A stretch of 21,303 bases of DNA from Coemansia sp. RSA 922 (Eukaryota > Kickxellomycota > Kickxellomycetes > Kickxellales > Kickxellaceae): positions 1 to 21,303 of the forward strand of contig JANBQS010000315.1 in the NCBI GenBank assembly GCA_027577415.1, given 5' to 3'. Shown in pieces: positions 1 through 7,520 of the stretch (positions within the stretch are counted from its first letter, which is position 1; the number at the start of each line of letters is the position of its first letter). The notes under the pieces are model-generated. The model did no database searches. It saw nothing but the letters and a program-made list of their open reading frames with translations, and was not told the DNA's origin. Made by a program: the position numbers and the translations under genes.

Positions 1-1510
1 TGGATTCTGCTCTTAGTAGTGCCCATAGGGCTGTTGGTGCCAGGAAACGACAGCCCTGGCTTTGCCGCCGCATCGGTAGTCATTGTGGTATGTTCAGTCA
101 CTCGGAATGATGTAGTGTCATCGCCCAACAAACAGCCAAGTTGATGTCTATGCCAGCACTTACTAAATATTGCTCTCTATCTGCCTTCTCTCCCTTGTGT
201 GCTGATACGCTCTGTTGCGACGTAAAAATCGAAACATATACTCGCTTCTTACAAAACGCGGGATCTAGTCTACCAATGTCACTCTGGAGGTAAGTACATG
301 CACGCATACGTGCAATTCTGGATTACACATCCGCATCGACCCTGCGCCAAGAGCCCTGAGCATCCCCAACGCTTTCCATGGTCGTCGTTGCTCGTTCCAT
401 CCGCACGAGTAACTTTGAAGCGTGCGAGAGAAGGGATCGTCACTGACCAGCTCGCATTTGGGCGGAGTGATCTACATACCAGCGCCGGCATCCGGCTACA
501 TGTGCCACTATTGACTTGCTTTCTAACACATGTACTGAAACTCTTCTTTCTGCGAGCTAATTGATAGGACCGATCGGCAATGTTTGGGTCGCATCTTGGC
601 GACGATGGCCTGGTTGGCCGTCTACTGATAGTCGAGAACATCGAGCCAGGCAATCTCGATGGATGTCGCCCACTATCTGCACCCGTAGACTCGTCAGAGA
701 GCTGGATCGTACTAGTTGAGCGAGGAAGCTGTGGGTTCGCTGAAAAGGTTCGCAACATGCAGGCATCAGGCGCTGCCGCGGTAATCGTTGGTGACCCGTG
801 GTATGATCTGCCCATCACCATGTACGCCTCTGGTAAGTTGAAGCGAAGGCTAGTTCGCACGTATTGTGTGCATCATTGTCACTAATATTGGCCATGTGAC
901 AAATTATCTTTCTTGCTACTAATGCATCTGCTGCGTGTGTTGGGCAAACTCTCACGCCTCGATCATAATTTCTTCTTGCTTTTGGAATGTAGGAGACACG
1001 TCTGATGTGCGCATACCGTCCTCGTTTATTGCTCGTACCGAGTACAATGGCTTGCGCGACGCTGCTCTGGACACACCCGATGGCCGCCCGCTCAAGATAA
1101 AACTTGTGCGCAACGAGTACTATGAGCTGCCCTTCCTGGACGTATTGTTTATCACCATTCTGTCGCCGATGCTGATGATGGGCTTTATCTACGTCTTGTA
1201 CCGCTTGCGCTTGCGCCAGCACCGCCTGCGGGACTTGGCACCTACTGACTTGGTGAACAGCCTTCCAGTCAAGATATTTTACCACTCAAAGTACCGCGAG
1301 GGCGAGCCGGCCGAATGCGCCATATGCCTGGATGATTTTGATGACGAGGATGAACTGCGAATCCTACCTTGCAAGCACCAATACCATGTCAAGTGTATCG
1401 ACCGCTGGCTAACTACGCGCAAGAAGTTCTGCCCTATATGCAAGAAAAACGTGTGTCCCTCGTCAGAGTCCTCCCCACTGCTCTCACCGCGTCTAAGAGC
1501 GCTTGTGTAA
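1..1510 (+). CDS. PA-TM-RING ubiquitin ligase (RNF13/RNF167-like), 5' partial, four exons in window
   Basis: Spliced model: exons <1-87, 269-289, 568-832, 993-1510, giving 296 residues in the window. Residues 1-29 look like a signal peptide (WILLLVVPIGLLV), so the missing start is probably just upstream. A protease-associated domain follows (SAMFG at about 40, then LVERGSCGFAEKV). A single membrane helix spans about 171-195. A RING-H2 domain at about 233-274 has the C3H2C3 order (CAICLDDF, PCKHQYHVKCIDRW, CPICKK), with all eight zinc ligands present. Introns are GTATGT..TAG, GTAAGT..TAG and GTAAGT..TAG; the frame stays open across all three, and exon 2 is only 21 nt. In the known family the PA domain is lumenal, the RING is cytosolic, and the proteins act as E3 ligases on endosomal or vacuolar membranes. 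The gene converges with the next one; the stops are about 170 bp apart. Family assignment is secure; exon 2 is inferred from phase and splice signals. Confidence 0.85.
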
Positions 1511-1677
1511 GAGCCCGAATATCGTCTGCTGTCGCCACCGAGCGCTTGGCGTTTATGAGCAAAATTATTGCAGTCCATGACAGCAAAAGACAAATGCTTC
1601 TTCTTTCATATTTTTTTGTACTTGTGTGAATATTACTTTTTAGCCCAGCGAAGCTCGCGACAACGCGTTGAACTGAA

Positions 1678-2331
1678 TCATGGATCTAGTCTAGGTAAAA
1701 CGGGTATTAATGGATTGTTGTTATGTGACAGCCGGCCGACATAGGTTCCTATTCCGCCTGACGGACTATCGGCAGCCTGTTGGAGTAACTGCTGTACGCG
1801 TTGTTTCATGGCATATGCCTCGTTCTGTTTGCGCAGTACGTCTTGCGGTTTCCGTGGACCTGCGTTAGCTGCCTGCTCAGGCGTCGTTGGGTTCAAAGGC
1901 GGACTGAATGGACCGGGGATCTTTTCGCCAGCCAGTCCTAGCTCTGACCGCGAGTTTGGCGGGACTACGTAGAGTACGCGCCAAGCTATGTTGGCCCAGG
2001 GTGTGGGACTTGAGGGTTTTACTGGTATTAGGTGTCCGGGCTTTGTGCTATGGTGGCTGTCGCTAGTACTGCGTCCAGGAGTCGGGCCGTGGCCGCCTCG
2101 ATTAGCTGTGGCTTCTCGTCCGCCGCTGCTTGGCGCTGTGTTTGGACCTTCCCTGTGATCCTTGTTGTCGAAGCGGTCACCAGATCCCCGGCCTCGTCCG
2201 CGCCCAGATCCTCCTCCCATTCCTCGCCCACGACCTGGTCCTGATCCACCACTACCCCGATACCCTGGTTGACGTCCTCCTCGTCCTCCGCCTCCTCCTC
2301 GCCCGCCTTGAGGTCCGCTAGCGTTGCTCAT
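1678..2331 (-). CDS. Gly/Arg-rich (RGG-box) orphan protein
   Basis: Intronless frame of 217 residues starting at an ATG (MSNASGPQGG). Residues 9-53 are almost entirely Gly, Arg and Ser with repeated RGG/RG units, the composition of RNA-binding RGG boxes that are usually arginine-methylated. Residues about 54-110 are hydrophilic and disordered. A short ordered-looking patch follows at 111-125 (PWANIAWRVLYVVPP). A Gln-rich predicted helix lies at about 162-188 (MKQRVQQLLQQAADSP). I do not recognise the C-terminal two thirds as a named domain. The RGG tract suggests an RNA- or RNP-associated role, but that rests on composition alone. There is no signal peptide or membrane segment. The gene is convergent with the RING gene. 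Confidence 0.7.
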   Translation of the reverse strand: MSNASGPQGGRGGGGGRGGRQPGYRGSGGSGPGRGRGMGGGSGRGRGRGSGDRFDNKDHREGPNTAPSSGGREATANRGGHGPTPGRSTSDSHHSTKPGHLIPVKPSSPTPWANIAWRVLYVVPPNSRSELGLAGEKIPGPFSPPLNPTTPEQAANAGPRKPQDVLRKQNEAYAMKQRVQQLLQQAADSPSGGIGTYVGRLSHNNNPLIPVLPRLDP

Positions 2332-2886
2332 CGACTCGTTTATGTTATTTTTTGTCTGAGATACTAGAGTATGTAGGTATATTGTGTGTTGTCGTAGTTT
2401 GATATAAATGTATAAGCAGCGGCCAAAACATCGGCTACTCTTAATCGCTCAGCACAAGCTGTTAAGAATATGGGCTCCCACCAAAAATTAAATAATAAAA
2501 ATCTCGTGGCTAGGAATACCACAAAGCAGTTCCGTATTATGAGCGGGCTTGCTTAAAGATAATTTTTTTGCTGGCGCCAAGGGCTGATGCGACAGACTAT
2601 TGAGACAACTGGGATATTGCACTTTAGTCTAGCCTTGGGTATATGCGCTTTGCATAGTGCTAAAGCTGAGTGCCTGGCAAAAATACTTGTCTCAAGTAGA
2701 GTTTCCAGCGTTACGACAAGTGCAACCCAGTAGCCTCTGCTAGCTAAAAGAAAATGTTTAATGACAATATGGATATTTGTGGATAATAATATGTTCTAGT
2801 TTAAAGCTATAACTGTGCCGTGGCTGGCAAATATATCAATATAATCCTTGTTATAATAAGGCACTAGGAGTTTTGGTGTGCCGCAA
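2332..2886. other. Intergenic region, left edge of AT-rich island
   Basis: About 555 bp between the start of the RGG gene and the 3' end of paralogue A. It should contain the RGG-gene promoter: an A/T-rich TATA-like stretch lies near 2400-2412. I see no open frame with coding character, no tRNA-like structure and no clear repeat. Base composition drops here from the balanced composition of the RING/RGG pair to visibly AT-rich sequence. Confidence 0.5.
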
Positions 2887-3342
2887 CTAGCTTAATAAGC
2901 TACATGTAAAAAAGTGTTCGTTAACATCATCTCCATCTACAAAATCAAGTTTACTATTGTCATCGATAGTTATTACTGGAATTAGACCCCATCGTCTCAA
3001 GTTCATTATATAGTCGCCTAGCCAATTAACGTTATTATCCTTGTCAAATCCATATTTCTTGGCCTCTTTAATCAGTTTATCGATTTGCTGGTTGTGAAGA
3101 ATTACCATTTTTAAATCGTTGTTGATGGTTATTTCACCATCATCTGTGGTCGTATTGTGAATAACAAATAGCCTACTCTTGTTGTTGTACTTTTTCCCCA
3201 TTTTTGCCTTGATAATTTTCGACATATCACCCAGAGTAGGATCAGATACATACACGACACCCAAAGTTTGTAAGTACTTGGGGCCACTGTCACTGCCGTC
3301 GTCATCATAGATGAATATTTCCATTTGGTATTTCTTCGACAT
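2887..3342 (-). CDS. Small orphan protein family, copy A
   Basis: 151 residues from an ATG at 3342 (MSKKYQMEIFIYDDDG). The frame is open a little further upstream but has no ATG, and the equivalent upstream frame is broken in copy B, so this start is the supported one. The protein is intronless with no signal peptide or membrane helix. Features shared with copies B and C: QMEIFIY at about 6, YLQTLGVVYV at about 23, MGKKY at about 48, LFVIHN at about 57, LKMVILHNQ at about 77, and near the C-terminus NWLGDYIMNLR followed by PV and LDFVD. A and B are near-identical in that last block. Codon use is A/T-rich, unlike the flanking housekeeping genes. I do not recognise the family. The first 85 residues could form a ubiquitin-like beta-grasp (inference). 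Shared protein and promoter sequence across three copies argues for a real, duplicated gene. Confidence 0.7.
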   Translation of the reverse strand: MSKKYQMEIFIYDDDGSDSGPKYLQTLGVVYVSDPTLGDMSKIIKAKMGKKYNNKSRLFVIHNTTTDDGEITINNDLKMVILHNQQIDKLIKEAKKYGFDKDNNVNWLGDYIMNLRRWGLIPVITIDDNSKLDFVDGDDVNEHFFTCSLLS

Positions 3343-3520
3343 TAGTAATCGATGCTGTAGTTGAGAGCAAGAAAGCAATTAAAAGAATTATGTAGAATTA
3401 TTTGGAGGTGAAAAAGGAAGGAGAAGAAGTGCTTTTATTGATACCAACCGCATCTGGGATACAAAAAGCTGTTGAGTGAAAAAGGAAAGGACTGCCTTTC
3501 TTGCTTCTTTCTCTAATCCA

Positions 3521-3551
3521 CATAAAAAGGGAGACTTTGCTTCTTTGAAAC
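3521..3551 (-). promoter_or_regulatory. Conserved upstream element, copy A
   Basis: Read on the minus strand this contains TTTCAAAG, a few variable bases, then AAAGTCTCCCTTT. The same element lies upstream of copies B and C at nearly the same distance (about 180-200 bp) from the ATG. It sits within a longer block of homology between the copies. Function is unknown; a transcription-factor site or core promoter part is inferred from conservation and position. Confidence 0.5.
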
Positions 3552-4305
3552 TGGATTGTTTCCGTTTTGTCACAGCTTGAAATCCTTTCTTGCTGGCGAC
3601 AAATACAAGCAGTGGGTTCTGAGAATTTCGGGGCTGACTAATCAATACAAATCTAGATAATATTGCTCTTGCAGAAACACTATTACAAATTCTTAGGAGG
3701 CGCAAACTTTGCACATGGGAAATGATACTGCATTTAATACAACATATTGTTGTTTTGAAATTAGCTACTGTGCCAAGATGATTTTAGAGTAAAGACCATT
3801 GTTGATACTCATACAGGTCTCCAATATATCAACTTTATCATATTGTGTAAAACGTAGGCACAATGAATACTTGAGGGCAATTTACATCTGCTGTGTTCCA
3901 TGGCAGTATGAGACATATCAATCTTGGTAAATACACATAGAAGCTATAGTCGGTATTTTGTCACTTTACTTATTTGACATGACCTCTGGCATACACGCTT
4001 TGCTTTTTGACTTGATTTGGGGCCGTATGAACTGTTGGTTAGACTGGTAGCTGAGTTTATTATTATTTCGGCTGCTGAAGGAGGTCAAATGCTTATTTTT
4101 GATTGAGAATTGACACCAATTAATGGTTAGAGTGTATAAATAGGACGCTGGGCGAATAGGCTTACACCAAGGGAAAATCGAGTTTATAATATAATGTATT
4201 GGTCTTTAATCAAGTGTATTGTTAAAAAAAAACTTGTCCAGATGTCAGACCCGCAGACCATTGTTAGTTCAAATTGCCAACATGTAAAACAATGCAGTGT
4301 GTATA
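3552..4305. other. AT-rich spacer between copies A and B
   Basis: The right part of copy A's upstream homology (to about 3660) lies here. It contains a shared TTCTGAGAATTTCG-type motif followed by CTAATCAA, also seen upstream of copy B near 5033-5058. No protein-coding frame is convincing. A plus-strand CCAAT (4116-4120) and TATAAATAGG (4135-4144) pair lies near the right end with no plus-strand gene behind it. The rest is low-complexity AT-rich sequence. Confidence 0.45.
4135..4144 (+). promoter_or_regulatory. TATA-box-like motif with upstream CCAAT, no plus-strand ORF
   Basis: TATAAATAGG on the plus strand, with CCAAT at 4116-4120 in promoter-like order. No plus-strand reading frame follows. 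A transcript starting here would run antisense into the 3' end of copy B at 4306. In AT-rich DNA such motifs occur by chance, so the call is tentative. Confidence 0.25.
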
Positions 4306-4752
4306 CTAAGCCCCATAGAAGTGTTTGTGAACATCATCTTCATCTACAAAATCAAGCTTACTATTGTCATTGATAGTTATTACTGGAATTAAACCCCATT
4401 GTCTCAAGTTCATTATATAGTCGCCTAGCCAATTGGCTTTGCACTTCTTGTCAAAGCCTTTATCACTAGCTTCATCCTCAAGATACCTGACAAACTGGTT
4501 GTGAAGAACGACCATTTTAAAATCGCCATTGACGGAAGTACTCTTTTCAGCCGTGGTCACGTTGTTTATAATAAATAACTTTTTCTTATAAACATAATCT
4601 ACTCCCATTTGAGTAACGACACTGTCTACTGCATCGCCCAGAGTGAGACCAGACACATATAGGACGCCTAAAGTTTGTAAGTACTTGGTGCCATAGTTAA
4701 TGTCTTTACTATAGCCATAGACGAATAACTCCATTTGATGTTTAGGCGGCAT
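4306..4752 (-). CDS. Small orphan protein family, copy B
   Basis: 148 residues from an ATG at 4752 (MPPKHQMELFVYGYSKD). In this copy the upstream frame carries a TGA within the 5' region conserved with A and C, which fixes the ATG as the start for the family. It has the family pattern: QMELFVY, YLQTLGVLYV, LGDAVDSVV, LFIINN, NGDFKMVVLHNQ, then GFDKKCKANWLGDYIMNLR, WGLIPVITI and NDNSKLDFVDEDDV. The last 45 residues are nearly the same as in copy A, while the middle (residues about 40-75) has diverged freely. The frame is intact despite that divergence, which suggests selection rather than pseudogene decay. There is no signal peptide, membrane segment or recognisable named domain. The promoter block closely matches that of copy C. 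Confidence 0.7.
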   Translation of the reverse strand: MPPKHQMELFVYGYSKDINYGTKYLQTLGVLYVSGLTLGDAVDSVVTQMGVDYVYKKKLFIINNVTTAEKSTSVNGDFKMVVLHNQFVRYLEDEASDKGFDKKCKANWLGDYIMNLRQWGLIPVITINDNSKLDFVDEDDVHKHFYGA

Positions 4753-4933
4753 TGTTAACACGTACTGCAATTGATGTCAATAGAAAGCCAATAGAAGAAT
4801 AATGTAGATTTGTTGGGAAAGAAAAAAAGAAAAAGGGGGTGGGCGAGACACAGCTGCTTAAGTAGGTCTGCAAATAGGTGTTGGTAGGGGAGGAAATAGG
4901 AAATACACCACTCTTCTTGCTTATCCTTCACAT

Positions 4934-4965
4934 CCATGCAAATGGAGACTTTATTCCTTTGAAAA
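4934..4965 (-). promoter_or_regulatory. Conserved upstream element, copy B
   Basis: Minus-strand reading gives TTTTCAAAGGAAT, then AAAGTCTCCATTTGCATGG, the same element as in copies A and C. It is about 190 bp upstream of the copy B ATG. A CCAAT at plus 4788-4792, conserved in copy C, lies between the element and the gene. Confidence 0.5.
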
Positions 4966-5298
4966 CAAGCTGTTTCCAAATCGTTTTGCTTGAAGCCATG
5001 TCTTGTCAGTCACAAATGCAGGTTTCTGCTTCTGAGTATTTCGTGGCTAATTAATCAAGATAAATTAATAATGAACTTGTTGTTCCCAGGTGTAATTTAG
5101 AGAAGAAAGTAGCAATGTTAACATTTGACTTGTGGGGGACATCTTGATACCTGAAATTACCAACTTTCTTTCTAAATGTGGCTGTGATTTCAGTAATTTG
5201 CAATTCAGGTGATATTTTGAACATTATTAGGTTTCTAGCAGCATGAAAAGACATGAGTGGCTACAAAAACTATAGTTTTTTTAAAAGGTTCCTTGTCA
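4966..5298. other. AT-rich spacer upstream of copy B
   Basis: The outer part of the copy B upstream homology extends to roughly 5065. Beyond that the sequence is AT-rich with no convincing coding frame on either strand up to the hairpin that starts near 5299. Confidence 0.4.
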
Positions 5299-5312
5299 CC
5301 CAAGGTCCCCTT

Positions 5313-5431
5313 GGGTTCCGCCTTTTTTGGGTGATCCTATTTTGATGTATTTAGGTATATGTTCTCTACAGAAGTAGAAAACATATATCTAAACATGGCA
5401 AAATCATCCCACCCAAAAAAATTCAGAACCC
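5313..5431. repeat. Long near-perfect inverted repeat (hairpin), candidate MITE or small-RNA hairpin
   Basis: Left arm 5313-5369 and right arm 5374-5431 are imperfect reverse complements around a 4-nt loop (AGAA). Both arms begin with GGGTTC, contain a T-run plus GGGTG, and end in TTTAG(G/A)TATATGTT(C/T)TCTAC. The inner 31 positions show about 25 matches. A second, small palindrome, CCCAAGG-TCC-CCTTGGG, overlaps the left end (5299-5315). No coding frame spans it. Terminal complementarity across the whole element is typical of MITE-like or foldback elements; no clear target-site duplication is visible to me. Confidence 0.7.
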
Positions 5432-5641
5432 TACAATTCTCTCACTACTATGAAATTTCTGGATAATCTTTAGATATTTGGACATTTGCACAGATGTGCT
5501 TGACCCTCTGTATGTGACATGGTATTTAACGGCTAAGTGACTAATGATACAGTTCAACTTTTAGATCTACATTATTGAATACAATGGCAAATGTTGAATT
5601 GGATTGTTGCTAGCATGTTATAATTTGTATGGGTTTTGAAT

Positions 5642-6265
5642 ATGTTGCGTATGGTTTGTAAGCATCCATACATCATGTTGTTAGGTGAGTATGACAAGCC
5701 ACTGAAGGCTATACGTGGCCAGCCCTAGGAGAAGCCAGCAGCGGAGACATACACGTCACTTGTCAACAAAGTATTTAAAGACAACAACGATTTGAAGTGT
5801 GGGCTTCTTGTTGGTGTCTACAAGCTGCCATTAGTTGACATCGGCTCTAGTGCTAACTGCATGCACTTCCTTCCACTTACAGTGCACGGATATCACAGCT
5901 GCCTAAACGATAATAGTGGGCAACCTGCAGTCCTACCGAACTCACTAGTAGACATGTTCACACATGACGGGACTGAGGTCAGACTGCTTGTTGAGGTGGC
6001 AAGGGGGCAGTATCATTGTATCTCCTACTACTCAACTGAGGCGATTATGACGACGCTCACAAAGTGGTACGACAGGTATGCTTTTGGCAGAACTGGTGGC
6101 AAGTTCAACCCCTATGCTGTCGCGATGTTTTTGAGGGAGCTGGAACATGGCAACATCAATTTTGCCACACAAGATTATTGGCAGCATGCTGGAAATTAGC
6201 ACATGATTGAGGAGCTGGTGTTAAACTGGACTAGGCTTACCCAATGCTATAGAGGTATAAATTAA
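5642..6265 (+). pseudogene. Broken AAA-ATPase-like (DUF1703 / PF09820-type) protein fragment
   Basis: One reading frame runs from an ATG at 5642 to a TAA at 6263, interrupted by TAG stops at 5726 and 6197. Collinear matches to the AAA-ATPase-like family are: YIMLLGEYDKPLKAI (family pattern hhhxDEYDxPh, here with the first Asp replaced by Gly), DLKCGLLVGVYKLP (family LxTGhxK region), KWYDRYAFG then KFNPYAVAMFL (family WYDGYxFG then hYNPhShhxhL), and YWQHAGN followed, after the stop, by MIEELV (family YWhxTGxxxhhxxL). The N-terminal Walker A region and the C-terminal PD-(D/E)XK nuclease half are absent. In known systems such proteins couple an NTPase to a nuclease-fold domain and occur in bacteria, several fungi and Crinkler-type effector repertoires. 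Two stops, missing ends and a lost Walker B-like Asp point to a dead fragment. Confidence 0.6.
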
Positions 6266-6625
6266 ATCAATTTCAAAACATAAAGAAAAGAACCCTTCTC
6301 AATTCCCCACCTAGACACTGAGCAGACAAGGGTATAAATACTAAAAACAACATACTATGATCATTGCCTTGGGCATTTATGCACTGATATCACAGTGTGA
6401 TGTCAGTATCAGCTAAGCGTTGATCTGATCTACATGTGACACTTTAGGTTTTTCTGGACAACTGTTGAATGGGATTTCCCTATACAGAGCAATACTCCAA
6501 GCTCTCACACTTCACGGCATTGGTGACTTATTTTATGCTCAAATACATAATTTTTTATATATGTACTGGGTGCTCTTACAAGGTTTACTGGTTGAAAACT
6601 GTAAAGGCTGTGGTATGAGTAGCAC
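6266..6625. other. Spacer between the AAA-like pseudogene and copy C
   Basis: AT-rich, no intact frame. It includes a plus-strand TATAAATA at 6333-6340 and a short perfect palindrome ATCACA-G-TGTGAT near 6391-6403. The lost C-terminal half of the upstream pseudogene could once have lain here, but I find no convincing residual match. Confidence 0.4.
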
Positions 6626-7084
6626 CTAGTAGCGCAGACCCTCATGAATATCACATGGATCTACAAGGTCAAGATATCTATTGTTCACATGAATGCCTAC
6701 TGGGATTCCTACACTATTTCTCAAATGCATTATATAGTCGCCTAGCCAATTGGCTCTGCAGTTCTTGTCAAAGCCTTTAGCACTAGCTTCTTTCTCAAGA
6801 ACCTCGATTGCTTGATTGTGAAGAACAACTATTTTAAAATCACCATTGATGCATTTACCATTATCACCTGTTGTCATATCATGTAAAACAAATAAATTGC
6901 TCTTGTTGAGATACTTGCTTCCCATTTTTGTTTTAACATTTATAGCTGCATCTGCCAAAGCACGACCAAATACTTTTACAACACCTAACGTTTGTATAAA
7001 CTTAGCACCCTTTCCGGTTTCATTATAATCATAGATAAATAGCTCCATTTGGTAATTAGTCGGAAATATATCACTAGCCGACAT
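6626..7084 (-). CDS. Small orphan protein family, copy C
   Basis: 152 residues from an ATG at 7084 (MSASDIFPTNYQMELFIY), with about seven extra residues before the conserved core compared with A and B. It carries the family blocks: QMELFIYDYN, KFIQTLGVVKV, KMGSKYLNKSNLFVLHD, NGDFKIVVLHNQ, KEASAKGFDKN, NWLGDYIMHLR. The end differs: GIPVGIHVNNRYLDLVDPCDI in place of the A/B version, so C is the outlier in the C-terminal strand region while its promoter block is closest to B. That mosaic pattern could reflect gene conversion. Intronless, no signal peptide, AT-rich codon use. Function unknown. Confidence 0.7.
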   Translation of the reverse strand: MSASDIFPTNYQMELFIYDYNETGKGAKFIQTLGVVKVFGRALADAAINVKTKMGSKYLNKSNLFVLHDMTTGDNGKCINGDFKIVVLHNQAIEVLEKEASAKGFDKNCRANWLGDYIMHLRNSVGIPVGIHVNNRYLDLVDPCDIHEGLRY

Positions 7085-7265
7085 TGTTAATACGTACTGC
7101 AGTTGAGAGCAATGGAAAGCCAATAAAATAACAGTGTAGAATTGTGGGGAAAGAGGAATGTGGAAAATGGGCAGGCAAGACAGCTGCTTAAGTAGGTCTG
7201 CCTAGAGGCATTAGGCAGTGTGAGGAAAAAGGAAATACTCTGCTCTTCTCACTCCTTCCTCAAAA

Positions 7266-7297
7266 CCATGCAAAGGGAGACTTTGCCCCTTTGAAAA
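7266..7297 (-). promoter_or_regulatory. Conserved upstream element, copy C
   Basis: Minus-strand reading gives TTTTCAAAGGGGC followed by AAAGTCTCCCTTTGCATGG, matching copies A and B. It is about 190 bp from the copy C ATG. Between it and the ATG lie CTTAAGCAGCTG (shared with B) and a CCAAT on the plus strand at 7120-7124 (shared with B). Confidence 0.5.
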
Positions 7298-7520
7298 TAT
7301 AGTGTTTTCTTGTTGCCATAGATTGAATTCTGACGTCATAAATTGAAATACATCGTCATCCAATAAACCCACTGCTGCTGCGGCCACCAACTATTCTTTT
7401 AAGGCTAATCAAGAGAACACTGATTTTGGAGACGCAATCTGTAGTTCGGGATCAGGAAAAAGCACTCTACAAAGAGAAACTAAGAAAGAACACCATGAAA
7501 TATGCACTTGCTGGCTTTAA

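Noticed and set aside
298..564. Plus-strand open frame of 88 codons
   Set aside because: It lies wholly in the inferred intron 290-567 of the RING gene, between a GTAAGT donor and a TAG acceptor, and shows no domain character.
3388..3714. Minus-strand frame of 108 codons upstream of copy A
   Set aside because: It overlaps the promoter block shared with copies B and C, where indels break the frame; conservation there is regulatory, not coding.
4755..4979. Minus-strand frame of 74 codons upstream of copy B
   Set aside because: The corresponding region of copy C has an early stop (after GTTTTGAGGAAGGAG) and copy A has a different frame, so it is not a conserved protein.
5685..5728. A 44-nt GTGAGT..CTAG intron that would remove the first stop of the AAA-like pseudogene
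   Set aside because: Splicing would shift the frame (phase mismatch) and delete the EYDKP motif that matches the family, so an in-frame stop in a pseudogene fits better.
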